In this document: piece by piece, positions 1 to 10,149 of the stretch
How positions within the stretch are numbered: position 1 is the stretch's first letter
Layout: each line of letters starts with the position of its first letter
Origin: Xanthomonas translucens pv. cerealis
GTDB taxonomy: Bacteria; Pseudomonadota; Gammaproteobacteria; Xanthomonadales; Xanthomonadaceae
Assembly: GCF_006838285.1 (NCBI RefSeq)
Contig: NZ_CP038228.1
Coordinates: 806,001 to 870,000 of the forward strand
Direction: 5' to 3'
DNA: 64,000 nt
Translations under genes and position numbers: made by a program
Notes under the pieces: generated by a model
Told to the model about the DNA's origin: nothing
Seen by the model: the letters and a program-made list of their open reading frames with translations, nothing else
The model's database searches: none

Positions 1-386
1 GCATCGCCGGTGGTGGTGGTGCCGTTCTCGCCCACGTAGAAGGTGCCCACGCCCGGGCTGTTGCGCAGCGCCTCGGTCAGCGTGGTGGCGCCCTGTTCGT
101 TGAACAGTTCCTTGCTGATCACGTTGATCGTCTGCGGGGTGTCGATCAGCGGCTGGGTGAACTTGGGCGAGTCCGGCGCTTCCACCAGGTAGCGCTTGGC
201 ACGCTGCGCTTCCACGTCGACCTTGCCGAGGGTGGTGGGCGGGTCGATGGCGGCAGCATCGGGATCGGCGGCGAGCGCGGGAGAGGACAGCAGGCTCAGA
301 CCGCTGAGCAGCGCGGCGGCGGTGAGGGTGTGCGCGGACGCCTGGTGGGAAACGGCGTGCTTGCGGCTCTTGATCGGGGAGGTCAT
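1..386 (-). CDS. TonB-dependent catecholate siderophore receptor, Fiu-like (N-terminal part)
   Basis: Only the first ~128 codons lie in the window; the gene runs off its left edge. The start at 386 gives a basic n-region and a hydrophobic stretch ending in a signal-peptidase-type ALA-A site. A plug domain follows: DSPKFTQPL, then DTPQTINVISKELFNEQGA and TLTEALRNSPGVGTFYVGEN. This order closely resembles the E. coli Fiu plug as I remember it. Such proteins import Fe(III)-catecholates across the outer membrane using TonB energy. A Fur-box-like site lies 158 bp upstream of the start. The family (TonB-dependent siderophore receptor) is secure; the substrate is inferred. Confidence 0.88.
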   Translation of the reverse strand, partial: MTSPIKSRKHAVSHQASAHTLTAAALLSGLSLLSSPALAADPDAAAIDPPTTLGKVDVEAQRAKRYLVEAPDSPKFTQPLIDTPQTINVISKELFNEQGATTLTEALRNSPGVGTFYVGENGTTTTGD

Positions 387-543
387 GGACGGTTCGGCTA
401 TGCAGGATGGAGGGGCAGTCCGCCGCGCACGCCGCTGCCGTGTCCGCAAGGACAGGGAACTGCGTGAGAAGGTCGGAGGGTGGCCGGATGGACCGGCTGC
501 CGCTGGCCGCTTAACGCGGACATCACATCTATTTCCGCGCAAA

Positions 544-558
544 TGCGAATTATTTGCA
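544..558. promoter_or_regulatory. Fur-box-like 7-1-7 dyad
   Basis: TGCGAATTATTTGCA matches the 7-1-7 Fur consensus TGAGAATnATTCTCA at most positions and is itself a partial dyad. It lies in the spacer between the siderophore receptor (starts at 386, minus strand) and the end of the suf operon, where iron control of the receptor would be expected. Operator function is inferred from sequence only. Confidence 0.5.
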
Positions 559-648
559 ATATCTTTCGTGAAATTGCGTGACACGGCGGCGTCCGCCATC
601 GGCTTCCCGCGGCCGCGGTTAGCTGCTGTCTTTCATTATAGGTGTTTG

Positions 649-665
649 ATAAATAAGTTATTTAT
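649..665. repeat. AT-rich perfect inverted repeat
   Basis: ATAAATAA-G-TTATTTAT is an exact 8-bp dyad in otherwise very GC-rich DNA, just past the stop codon of the Rieske gene. It could be part of the receptor's promoter region or a weak 3'-end structure for the suf transcript. No function can be assigned. Confidence 0.35.
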
Positions 666-685
666 GCGTAGATGCAGCGCTGCGC

Positions 686-1018
686 TCAGCCGCGGTCATC
701 GCGGGTCCAGAGGCCGCCGTGTTGGCACTTCACCGGGAATTTCGGCACCGGGCTATAGGCCGGTGCGCACAGCGGGCGGCCGTCGCGCACGTCGAAGCGG
801 GCGCCGTGCAGCACGCATTCGATGCTGCCTGTGGTGGCATCGAAGCTGCCGGGGGACAGCTCGTAGTCCTCGTGGCTGCAGCGGTCTTCCAGCGCGTAGA
901 AGACGCCATCGAGGTTGAATACCACGATCGGGGTGGCGGTGACCTCGTCCCACACCGTGGCGGTCTCGCCCGGCAGCAGCGCGCCGTCGGCGCAGACGAA
1001 GGTCCAGGTCTCGCTCAT
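686..1018 (-). CDS. Rieske [2Fe-2S] ferredoxin-like protein
   Basis: This 110-aa protein has the two Rieske ligand boxes: C47-S-H49 (EDRCSHEDYEL) and C68-V-L-H71 (ECVLHGARFDV). These bind a [2Fe-2S] cluster through two Cys and two His. The size and the lack of other domains fit a soluble ferredoxin-type Rieske protein as used by ring-hydroxylating or nitrite reductase systems. The start at 1018 overlaps the stop of the upstream acetyltransferase gene (ATGA), so it is probably translationally coupled. It is the last gene of the suf operon. A role as client or accessory electron carrier of Fe-S assembly is inferred from that position; the redox partner is unknown. Confidence 0.85.
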   Translation of the reverse strand: MSETWTFVCADGALLPGETATVWDEVTATPIVVFNLDGVFYALEDRCSHEDYELSPGSFDATTGSIECVLHGARFDVRDGRPLCAPAYSPVPKFPVKCQHGGLWTRDDRG

Positions 1019-1554
1019 GCAGCGCTCCCCAGCGGCTTCTCCAGCAGCTCGAAGCGCAGATCGTTGCGTCTGGGCGCGCCGAAGCGCGCGTCGCCGTAGG
1101 GGAAAGGTGTCTTGATCCCGGTGCGGCGGTAACCGCGGCGCTCGTAGAACGCGATCAGTTCCTCGCGCAGGTCGATCACCGTCATCCGCATCACCGGCAA
1201 CCGCCATTCCTGCCAGGCGATGCGCTCTGCCTCGGTCAGCACGGTCTTGCCCAGCCCGCCGCCCTGCGCCTGCGGCTGCACCGAGAACATGCCGAAATAG
1301 CCGGCGCCGTCGTCGTCGGCGATGTGCGCGCAGGCGATCAGCTCGCCGTCGCGCTCGGCCAGCAGCACCAGGCTGCGCGGGCGCAGGATGTCGGCGCGCA
1401 GCAGCTCGCGATCGATGCGGTTGCCGTCGAGCAGATCGGCCTCGGTGGTCCAGCCGACGCGGCTGCTGTCGCCGCGATAGGCCGAGGTGACCAGGGCGGC
1501 GATCGCGTCGAGATCGGCGACGGTGGCGGGGCGAAAAGTGAGGGGGTGGGGCAT
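1015..1554 (-). CDS. GNAT family N-acetyltransferase in the suf operon
   Basis: A 179-aa single-domain GNAT protein. N-terminal FRPATVADLDAIAALV is the usual first strand and helix. The acetyl-CoA loop lies around GMFSVQPQAQGGGLGKTVL (a Q/R-x-x-G-x-G/A variant, QGGGLG), and the C-terminal FYERRGYRRTG is the typical last motif. GNAT enzymes transfer acetyl from acetyl-CoA to amines; the substrate here is not visible. It lies 113 bp after sufS (across a heptamer-repeat hairpin) and overlaps the Rieske gene by 4 bp, so it belongs to the suf transcription unit by arrangement. Confidence 0.85.
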   Translation of the reverse strand: MPHPLTFRPATVADLDAIAALVTSAYRGDSSRVGWTTEADLLDGNRIDRELLRADILRPRSLVLLAERDGELIACAHIADDDGAGYFGMFSVQPQAQGGGLGKTVLTEAERIAWQEWRLPVMRMTVIDLREELIAFYERRGYRRTGIKTPFPYGDARFGAPRRNDLRFELLEKPLGSAA

Positions 1555-1579
1555 CGGTCGATTTTAGCCGGAGTGGATC

Positions 1580-1660
1580 GGGACCGGGGACCAGGGACCC
1601 GGAAAGTCAAATGCAGGTCATGAACGCTTTCGCTTTTCCGGGTCCCCTGTCCCCGGTCCC
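1580..1660. repeat. GGGACCN heptamer inverted repeat between sufS and the GNAT gene
   Basis: Left arm: three 7-nt units GGGACCG, GGGACCA, GGGACCC, then GGAAAG (1580-1606). Right arm: the reverse complement, TTTTCCGGGTCC followed by CCTGTCCCCGGTCCC (1634-1660). The arms can pair over about 25 nt around a ~28-nt loop. Relatives occur at 18724-18758, 28659-28814 and 57263-57316. In the suf mRNA this hairpin lies between sufS and the two accessory genes and could affect their relative expression (inference). Confidence 0.75.
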
Positions 1661-1668
1661 GAAACAAC

Positions 1669-2922
1669 TCACCCCAACAACTTCCTCACCTTCAGCAACG
1701 CCGCCACGAAGCGCTCGATCTCCGCATGCGTGTTGTAGAACGCCAGCGAGGCGCGACAGGTGGCGGCGACGCCATAGAACTGCAGCAGCGGGTGCGCGCA
1801 GTGCTGGCCGGAGCGGATCGCCACGCCTTCCAGGTCCAGCAGCGTGGCCAGGTCGTGGGCGTGCGCGCCCTCGACCAGGAACGACACCACCGCGGCCTTG
1901 CCGGGCGCGGTGCCGAAGATGCGCAGGCCGTCGATCTTCTGCAGTTCCTCGGTGAAATGCGCCAGCAGTTCGGCCTCGCGCGCTTCCACGTGCTGCAGGC
2001 CCAGCGCGCTGAGGTAGTCCACCGCCGCGCCCAGGCCGACGAAGCCGGCGATGTTCGGGGTGCCGGCCTCGAATTTGTGCGGCGGGTCGTTGAACACGGT
2101 GCCGTCGAAGCTGACTTCCTTGATCATCTCGCCGCCGCCGATGAACGGCGGCATCGCCTGCAGGTGCTCGCGCCGCGCCCACAGCGCGCCGGTGCCGGTG
2201 GGGCCGCACATCTTGTGCCCGGTGATGGCGTAGAAGTCGCAGCCGATCGCGGCCACGTCCAGGGTGCGGTGCGGCGCGGCCTGTGAGCCGTCGATGACGC
2301 TGACGATGCCGCGCTTGCGCGCCTCGCGGCAGATCTCGCGCACCGGATTGACCGTACCCAGCACGTTGGATACGTGGGTCAGCGCCAGCAGCTTCACGTC
2401 CGCGGTCATCGCCTTGCGCAGCGCGTCCAGGTCCAGCGCACCGTCGGCAGTGATCTCGGCGACCTTGATGCTGGCGCCGGTGCGTTGCGCGACCAGCTGC
2501 CACGGCACGATGTTGGCGTGATGCTCCATCCGCGACACCAGGATGCTGTCGCCGGCCTTCAGCCGCGGCAGCGCCCACGAATAGGCCACCAGATTGATCG
2601 CGAAGGTGGTGCCGCTGCACAGCACCAGTTCGTCGGCGCGCACGTTGAGGAAGCGCGCCAGCTTGGTGCGCGCGCCCTCGTAGGCATCGGTGGCCTCGGT
2701 GCCGAGCGCGTGTACCGCGCGGCTGACGTTGGCGTTGTAGCGGCGGTAGAACTCGTCCAGCGCTGCGATCACCTGCAGTGGCTTCTGCCCGGTGTTGGCG
2801 TTGTCGAAATAGATCAGCGGCTTGCCGTGCACCTGGCGCATCAGCAGCGGGAAATCGCTGCGGATCTTGTCCCAGTCCGGTGCCTGCTGCGGCGCCGTGG
2901 CGTGCGGGGCCACGCTGCTCAT
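1669..2922 (-). CDS. sufS: Cysteine desulfurase SufS (class V aminotransferase fold)
   Basis: A 417-aa PLP enzyme that removes sulfur from L-cysteine to give alanine and an enzyme persulfide, the sulfur source for SufBCD. The PLP lysine is K237 in AITGHKMCGPTGTG. The persulfide-forming cysteine is C375 in RSGQHCAHPL, the group II (SufS) arrangement. SRMEHHANIVPW and the DGSQAAPH segment, whose Asp contacts the pyridine nitrogen, are also present. The start overlaps the sufD stop (ATGA). No sufE or sufU gene lies in the window, so the sulfur-transfer partner must be encoded elsewhere. Confidence 0.97.
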   Translation of the reverse strand: MSSVAPHATAPQQAPDWDKIRSDFPLLMRQVHGKPLIYFDNANTGQKPLQVIAALDEFYRRYNANVSRAVHALGTEATDAYEGARTKLARFLNVRADELVLCSGTTFAINLVAYSWALPRLKAGDSILVSRMEHHANIVPWQLVAQRTGASIKVAEITADGALDLDALRKAMTADVKLLALTHVSNVLGTVNPVREICREARKRGIVSVIDGSQAAPHRTLDVAAIGCDFYAITGHKMCGPTGTGALWARREHLQAMPPFIGGGEMIKEVSFDGTVFNDPPHKFEAGTPNIAGFVGLGAAVDYLSALGLQHVEAREAELLAHFTEELQKIDGLRIFGTAPGKAAVVSFLVEGAHAHDLATLLDLEGVAIRSGQHCAHPLLQFYGVAATCRASLAFYNTHAEIERFVAALLKVRKLLG

Positions 2923-4177
2923 GCCACACCCGCGGCGGCGAGCGCTTGGTCCAGGCGCGCGACCAGGAACTCGCTTAGCCCCGCATCCAGCACGCGCAGC
3001 GGTTCGCGGCAGAATGCGGCGGTCAGCAGTTGCTGCGCGCGTTCGCGCGGCAACCCGCGCGAACGCAGGTAGAACAGCGCATTGGCGTCGAGCTGGCCGA
3101 CAGTGGCGCCATGCGCGGCCTTGACCTCGTCGGCGTCGATCACCAGCACCGGCTGGGTGTCGATCTCGGCGTCGGCTGACAGCAGCAGGTTCTTGTTCGA
3201 CAGGTTAGCATCGCTGCCGTCGGCGCCCTGGCGGATGTGGATACCGCCATGGAACACCACCCGGCTGCGCGCCGCGGCCACGCCGCGCCATAGCAGTTCG
3301 CAGGCGGTGTCGCGGGCGATGTGCTCGATGCCCAGGCGGGTGTCGATCTGGCGGCGGCCATTGCCGAGCAGCACGCCGTTGGCGATGAGCCGCGCGTTGT
3401 CGCCTTCCAGGCGCACGTTGAGCTCGTGCCGCGACAGCGCGCCGCCCAACTCCAGGTCGATGCGCCGGTACTGCGCGTCGCGCGCCAGCACCGCGTCGGT
3501 GCGCAGCAGCGCGGTGACGCCGGACCCATCCGCCTGCACCCGCGCGTGGGTCAGTTGCGCGCCGGCGGCCAGGTGCACGTGCGCCAGGGTGTTGCTCAGG
3601 TGCGCGGCCTCGCCCAGGTGCAGGTGATGCTCGACCAGCGACAGCGCCGCGTCCTGGCGCAGTTCGATCAGGTGGCGGTGGTGCCAGGCGTGGTCGCCGG
3701 CGCCGGTGGTGGACACGAACACCAGATGCAGCGGCACCGCGACCTGCACCCCGGCATCCACGCGCAACACGCAGCCTTCGTCGGCCAGCGCGGCGTTGAG
3801 CTGGGCGAACACTTCGTCGCTGCGCTCGAAGCGGCGGCCGAGGAAGCGCATCGCGTCGTCGCCGCTGCGCAGGATCGTGGACAGCCGCTGCAGCTCGACG
3901 CCGGCCGGCAGGCCGGCCAGGTCCGACAGCGCATCGCTGCCGCGGCCGTTGACGAACACCAGCCGCGGCGCGGGAATGCCGTCGACGATGGCCGCATCCA
4001 CGGCTGGCGCCGCGCTCGGCGCCGGGCTGAAGCTGCGCCGCTCCAGCGCACGCAGCGAGGTGTACTTCCACGCCTCGCTGCGCGGGCCGGGCAGGCCGTC
4101 GCGCAGCGCCTGTTCCAGCGGCGCGCGGCGCGCGCCGTCGCCGTGGAAGGCGGCGGCCAGGGAGTCGAGCAGGGCGC

Positions 4178-4181
<4 letters not shown>
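2919..4181 (-). CDS. sufD: Fe-S cluster assembly protein SufD
   Basis: A 420-aa scaffold subunit of the SufBC2D complex. The SUF_FeS core beta-helix fills the C-terminal two thirds. Segments such as SNKNLLLSADAEIDTQPVLVI and DADEVKAAHGATVGQLD contain the conserved His and acidic residues of SufB/SufD proteins. The N-terminal part ends in GPRSEAWKYTSLRALERR, a SufD hallmark. The start at 4181 was chosen because it gives an ATGA overlap with sufC. A longer in-frame start at 4220 would lie inside sufC and add residues unlike the family. Confidence 0.96.
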
Positions 4182-4945
<764 letters not shown>

Positions 4946-4974
4946 GCAGATGGTCCGTCAGAATTCTTGTGTAG

Positions 4975-5108
4975 CCCCTCTCACGCCGGGAGAGAGGGGT
5001 TGGGGTGAGGGTGCTGGCGAAGCGTCTCGTGGAGTTCGGGGGCGCGAGGCTTCGCCCGTACCCTCATCCGGCGCTTCGCGCCACCTTCTCCCGTAGGGAG
5101 AAGGGTAA
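4975..5108. repeat. Composite palindromic repeat between sufB and sufC
   Basis: The left end is a hairpin, CCCCTCTCACGCCGGGAGAG followed by AGGGGTTGGGGTGAGGGT. The right end is TACCCTCATCCGGCGCTTCG followed by CGCCACCTTCTCCCGTAGGGAGAAGGG. The same two ends, in the same order, occur inside mfd at 55724-55935, and one end occurs at 24232-24275. It is therefore a dispersed element rather than suf-specific sequence. In the suf mRNA it adds strong structure between sufB and sufC. Confidence 0.8.
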
Positions 5109-5112
5109 GGCG

Positions 5113-6555
<1,443 letters not shown>

Positions 6556-6570
6556 GGGGCTGCCTACAGG

Positions 6571-7029
6571 TCAGGTGGTCGCGAACTGCACGGCGATTGG
6601 ACGCCGTCTGGTTTCGCCGGAAGAGGGAAGCGGGTGCAGCATCTGCGCCAGGGTCACGCCGCGCAGCGCGTCGGCGACCACGTCGTTGATCAGCCGCCAG
6701 TTGGAGCGCACGCCGCATTTCTGCGCGATGCCGCACTGGCTGTGGTCCTGGCTGCATTCGGTGATCGCCAGCGGGCCTTCCATCGCCTCGACGATCTGGA
6801 TCAGGGTGATGGCATCGGCCGGCTGCGCCAGCCGGTAGCCGCCGTGCACGCCGCGCAGGCCTTCGACCAGCCCGGCCTGGGCCAGCGGCTTGAGCAGCTT
6901 GCTGACGGTGGGCGGCTCCAGACCGGACTGCTCGGCCAGTTCGGTCGCGCTCAGCACCTCGCCCGGACGCGCGGCGAGCACGGTCAGCACGACGGTGGCG
7001 TAATCGGTCAGCTTGGTGACGCGGAGCAT
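6571..7029 (-). CDS. Rrf2-family transcriptional regulator of the suf operon
   Basis: A 152-aa protein starting MLRVTKLTDYATVVLTVLAA, with an Rrf2/IscR winged helix (residues ~1-80, recognition region LSATELAEQSGLEPPTVSKL). It is followed by a Cys cluster, ECSQDHSQCGIAQKC, spaced C-x6-C-x5-C. IscR-type proteins bind an Fe-S cluster through three Cys of nearly the same spacing and adjust suf/isc expression to cluster supply. Position at the head of sufBCDS and the sequence fit the xanthomonad SUF regulator subfamily. The start at 7029 was chosen because homology begins there; the open frame extends much further upstream without resemblance to the family. Confidence 0.93.
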   Translation of the reverse strand: MLRVTKLTDYATVVLTVLAARPGEVLSATELAEQSGLEPPTVSKLLKPLAQAGLVEGLRGVHGGYRLAQPADAITLIQIVEAMEGPLAITECSQDHSQCGIAQKCGVRSNWRLINDVVADALRGVTLAQMLHPLPSSGETRRRPIAVQFATT

Positions 7030-7221
7030 GGGGCAAGGGCCGGAATTCAATGCGGACCGAAATTGTACGCTTTTGCGGTGCCGGCGTCCAAGCCGCGCGT
7101 TCATGTTTTTCGCCATCGCGGCGATCGGCGCCGCCGACGCGGCCGTCAACGGTGAGCCTCGGGGCTTGGGATCGCCGCCGATGTGCGCCAGAATCAGCGC
7201 TTTCCCGTTCCGGATCGCCGC

Positions 7222-7689
7222 ATGCCCCGCAAGATCGCAGCCCGCAAGTCCCGCATCCATGGCAATGGCGTGTTCGCCGCGCTGCCGCTCAAGAAAGGCG
7301 AGCGGGTCATCGAGTACAAGGGCCGGCGCCGCACCCATGCCGACGTGGATCGCGACGAGGCTGGCGATGTCGAGACCGGACACACCTTCCTGTTCACGCT
7401 CAGCGACGACTACGTGATCGACGCCAACTACGAAGGCAACGACGCGCGCTGGATCAACCACAGCTGCGCGCCGAACTGCGAAGCGGTGATCGTCGAGGCC
7501 GAAGGCGACGACCGGCGCCGGGACAAGGTGGTGATCGAGGCGCTGCGCGACATCAAGCCGGGCGAGGAACTGACCTACAACTACGGCATCACCCTGGGCG
7601 AACGGCACACGCCGCGGCTGAAGAAGATCTGGGAATGCCGCTGCGGGTCGAAGAACTGTACCGGCACCATGCTGCAGCCAAAGCGCTGA
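7222..7689 (+). CDS. SET-domain protein-lysine methyltransferase-like protein
   Basis: A 155-aa protein that is almost entirely a SET domain with a post-SET tail. SRIHGNGVFAALPLKKGE is the SAM-binding start, NHSCAPNCE is the pseudoknot motif with the catalytic neighbourhood, and GEELTYNYG follows. The post-SET zinc cysteines are in ECRCGSKNCTGTM. SET enzymes methylate lysines using S-adenosylmethionine. Bacterial versions are less common, and the target in this organism is unknown. The start at 7222 is preferred because MPRKIAARKSRIHG aligns with short SET proteins; an in-frame ATG at 7183 exists. It is divergent from the suf regulator, sharing a 192-bp spacer. Confidence 0.88.
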   Translation: MPRKIAARKSRIHGNGVFAALPLKKGERVIEYKGRRRTHADVDRDEAGDVETGHTFLFTLSDDYVIDANYEGNDARWINHSCAPNCEAVIVEAEGDDRRRDKVVIEALRDIKPGEELTYNYGITLGERHTPRLKKIWECRCGSKNCTGTMLQPKR

Positions 7690-7780
7690 GCACGCGCCTG
7701 CACGTGGCCTAGACACGCGGCTCACGACGCTGCAACCGCGGCGCTCCTACGGTGACGTTCCCCCTGTAGATGAGCCTCCC

Positions 7781-8326
7781 ATGCGCACAGCATTTTCCCT
7801 GTCCGGCAAGCGCGTCGCCGTCCTGGCCACCGACGGTTTCGAGCAGTCCGAATTGCAGGAACCCAAGCGCCTGCTGGAATCGTGGGGCGCGCAGGTCGAT
7901 GTGATCGCGCCCGGTGACGCGTCCAGCATCCGCGGTTGGAGCAAGCAGGACTGGGGCGACAGCGTGCCGGTCGACAAGCGCCTGGCCCAGGCCGATGCCG
8001 GCGACTACCACGCGTTGCTGCTGCCCGGCGGGGTGATCAATCCGGACAAGCTGCGCACGGAAGCCTCCGCGATCGGTCTCATTCAGTCGTTCGCCAGCGC
8101 CGACAAGCCTGTTGCGGCGATCTGCCACGGCCCCTGGCTGCTGGCCGAAAGCGGCCTGGTGCGCGACAAGCAGGTGACCTCGTGGCCATCGCTGAAGACC
8201 GACCTGAGCAACGCCGGCGCGCGCTGGCAGGACGCGCAAGTGGTGGTGGACGGCAATCTGATCACCAGCCGCAAGCCGGACGATATTCCCGCGTTCGCCG
8301 CGGCGCTGGCCAAGGCAATGGGCTGA
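7781..8326 (+). CDS. PfpI/DJ-1 family protein (type 1 glutamine amidotransferase fold)
   Basis: A 181-aa protein of the DJ-1/PfpI family. KRVAVLATDGFEQSEL holds the N-terminal acidic residue, ALLLPGGVINPDKLR the Gly-rich turn, and AAICHGPWLLAE the nucleophile elbow with C115 followed by H116. Members act as general stress protease, deglycase or chaperone; the exact activity here cannot be told. It is followed after 40 bp by a strong rho-independent hairpin and stands alone. Confidence 0.9.
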   Translation: MRTAFSLSGKRVAVLATDGFEQSELQEPKRLLESWGAQVDVIAPGDASSIRGWSKQDWGDSVPVDKRLAQADAGDYHALLLPGGVINPDKLRTEASAIGLIQSFASADKPVAAICHGPWLLAESGLVRDKQVTSWPSLKTDLSNAGARWQDAQVVVDGNLITSRKPDDIPAFAAALAKAMG

Positions 8327-8366
8327 GTGCGGCGCCAGTTTCTGCAACGAAAAACTTTCTGCAACA

Positions 8367-8400
8367 AAGAACGGCGGCCTCCGGGCCGCCGTTCTTTTAT
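8367..8400 (+). terminator. Rho-independent terminator after the PfpI-family gene
   Basis: AAGAACGGCGGCC pairs perfectly with GGCCGCCGTTCTT around a 4-nt loop, a 13-bp stem, followed by TTTTAT. The flanking A and T runs make it potentially bidirectional, but the next gene on the minus strand ends ~75 bp further right, so it may serve both. Confidence 0.9.
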
Positions 8401-8475
8401 CTGAATGCCGGTTGCGACAGCCCTCGAAATGCAACCGTGCGTTCAACGTGCTGCATCAAGCCGTGCAACCCGACA

Positions 8476-9075
8476 TCACTGCCCCGACAACGCGCCGGCC
8501 GGCACCAACTTGTCGATGTCCTGATTGAAGTGCACCACCAGCTTGCCATTCTCCACCGCCGCCGATTCGATCTGCACGTTGCCCATCACCGCGGCCAGCG
8601 CCGGATCCAGCTTGTAGATCGGTTCCTTGCGCGCGTAGTCGCTCAGCCACACGTTGAGCAGTTCGCGGGTGTTGGCGTCGAGCTTGCCGCCGTTGGCGGC
8701 CGGGCGGAAGTCGTCGATGGTCGGCGCCTGCAGGTGGAAGCTCTGGGTCTGCTGCTCGTAGCGCAGCCCGCTGGTCAGCAGCACCGTGCCGAGCGGCGTC
8801 GGCGCGCCACCGCCGGTGGCCATGTTCAGGTCGAACTGCATCTTCAGCCGGTCGCCCGGCGGCAGCGATAGCTTGGGATCGCGGATGGTCATCTTCACCA
8901 GGCCGCCGAGCGCCTTGTGCGTCTGCGGGAAGCTGCCATCCAGGTACTGCTGCACATCGGCGGCGCCGACGCTGACCTGCTTGCCCTGGATCATCGGCTG
9001 GGCCTGCAGCTGCGTCGCGGCGGCGAGGAACGCGAGCAGCGCGACGGCGCGCAAGGTCGGCAAGCGAAGCTTCAT
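8476..9075 (-). CDS. DUF1439 periplasmic/lipoprotein-like protein (YceB-type)
   Basis: A 199-aa secreted protein. LRAVALLAFLAAATQLQAQ is a signal peptide with an A-Q-A|Q type cleavage and no lipobox Cys. The mature part has a DUF1439-like pattern (KQVSVGAADVQQYLDGSFPQ, LKMQFDLNM, a C-terminal segment VQIESAAVENGKLVVHFNQD), as in E. coli YceB. The function is unknown. Alternating beta strands suggest a lipid-binding or envelope role (inference). It appears monocistronic. Confidence 0.75.
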   Translation of the reverse strand: MKLRLPTLRAVALLAFLAAATQLQAQPMIQGKQVSVGAADVQQYLDGSFPQTHKALGGLVKMTIRDPKLSLPPGDRLKMQFDLNMATGGGAPTPLGTVLLTSGLRYEQQTQSFHLQAPTIDDFRPAANGGKLDANTRELLNVWLSDYARKEPIYKLDPALAAVMGNVQIESAAVENGKLVVHFNQDIDKLVPAGALSGQ

Positions 9076-9185
9076 GGGATGTGGTGCCTTGGCAGAGTCA
9101 GGGTTTAACAGTAACCGCAGCGGGTGAATGCGCGATTAGCGGAAGGGGGGCGGACCGTCGCGCGATGCGATTTGACCCGATCGCG

Positions 9186-9485
9186 TCAGGCGCCGCTCGG
9201 CGCCAGCCGCGCCAGGATCGCATCCAGGCTCGGGCGCAGTGGTGCGAGCAGCGCCTGCGCTTCGCTGTGGCTGCGCTCGCTGAGTCCGCGCAGCAACTGC
9301 GTCCCGATGGTCAGCGCGGCGCGCTCGTCGCCCTGCAGGCCGGGATGACGCTGCGCCGCTTCGAGCAGGCGCATCCAGTCCTGGCGGCAGCGGGCCTCGA
9401 ATTCGATGGTGCAGCGCCCTTGGCATTGCAGCCCGTCGGCTTCGATCGGCGTGACGGTGATGCGGTAGCGTTGCGAGGCGGTCAT
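9186..9485 (-). CDS. DUF3861-like small cytoplasmic protein
   Basis: A 99-aa protein beginning MTASQRYRITVTPIEADGLQ, which matches the N-terminal strand of DUF3861 proteins (YRITVxPIE). No signal peptide, membrane segment or catalytic motif is visible. Two conserved-looking features are the C-x3-C pair in LQCQGRCTIEFEARC and a helical C-terminus. Function unknown. It lies ~95 bp from the M23 peptidase gene on the same strand. Confidence 0.6.
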   Translation of the reverse strand: MTASQRYRITVTPIEADGLQCQGRCTIEFEARCRQDWMRLLEAAQRHPGLQGDERAALTIGTQLLRGLSERSHSEAQALLAPLRPSLDAILARLAPSGA

Positions 9486-9580
9486 GAGCGTGCGCACGGC
9501 GGGTGGACAAGCCCACGATAAGCCGCGTTTGCCGCGATCACGATAGGGATGGCCGCGACGCTCTGTTCCAGCGTCTGTGT

Positions 9581-10144
9581 TCAGCGCGCCGCGCGCAGCA
9601 GCGGCAATGGATCGTAGGCGCCGCCTTCGGCATAGACGCCGTAGTGCAGATGCGGCGGCGTGCCGCGCGCATTGCCGCTGTCGCCGACGCTGCCGAGCGG
9701 GTCGCCGGCCTCGACCAGGTCGCCGACCTGCAGGCCCGTCGCCCAGTCCTGCAGATGCGCGTAGTAATGGCGCTGGCGGGCCGGGCCCATCACCCAGACC
9801 TGGCGGCCGCCGAGGCCGCGCTCGGCGACTGCGACGACGATGCCGCGAGTGGCGGACAGTACCGGTGTGCCGCGGCTGGCGAAGATGTCCACGCCGGCGT
9901 GCTGGCGATCGCGGCCGCGTGGCGCGCCGAAGGTGGCGGCGATGTTGCGCGGATCTACGCCCTGCACCGGCATCCGCAACGCGGTCGGCGGCGGTTGCCG
10001 TGCCAGTTCCCAGCCGGCCCGCGCGCGCAGCGTCCAGGGTTGCTGCCAGGCCCATGCCAGCGCCAGCGCCGTGCAGGCCAGCGCTGCGGCGCGCAGCAGC
10101 CAGCGGCGCAGCCGCCGCGCAGGCGAGGGCGGCGCGGCCGACAT
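9581..10144 (-). CDS. M23-family (LytM-type) peptidoglycan metallopeptidase, membrane anchored
   Basis: A 187-aa protein with an N-terminal transmembrane anchor (WLLRAAALACTALALAWAW) followed by a compact M23 domain. The zinc ligands are visible as HAGVDIF (HxxxD) and HLHYGVY (HxH). The intervening GRQVWVMG and HYYAHLQDWATGLQVGD are typical LytM strands, including the extra conserved His. Active-site completeness suggests real endopeptidase activity on peptide cross-links in the periplasm. The upstream DUF533 gene ends 5 bp before, so the two form an operon. Confidence 0.93.
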   Translation of the reverse strand: MSAAPPSPARRLRRWLLRAAALACTALALAWAWQQPWTLRARAGWELARQPPPTALRMPVQGVDPRNIAATFGAPRGRDRQHAGVDIFASRGTPVLSATRGIVVAVAERGLGGRQVWVMGPARQRHYYAHLQDWATGLQVGDLVEAGDPLGSVGDSGNARGTPPHLHYGVYAEGGAYDPLPLLRAAR

Positions 10145-10149
10145 CGCAC

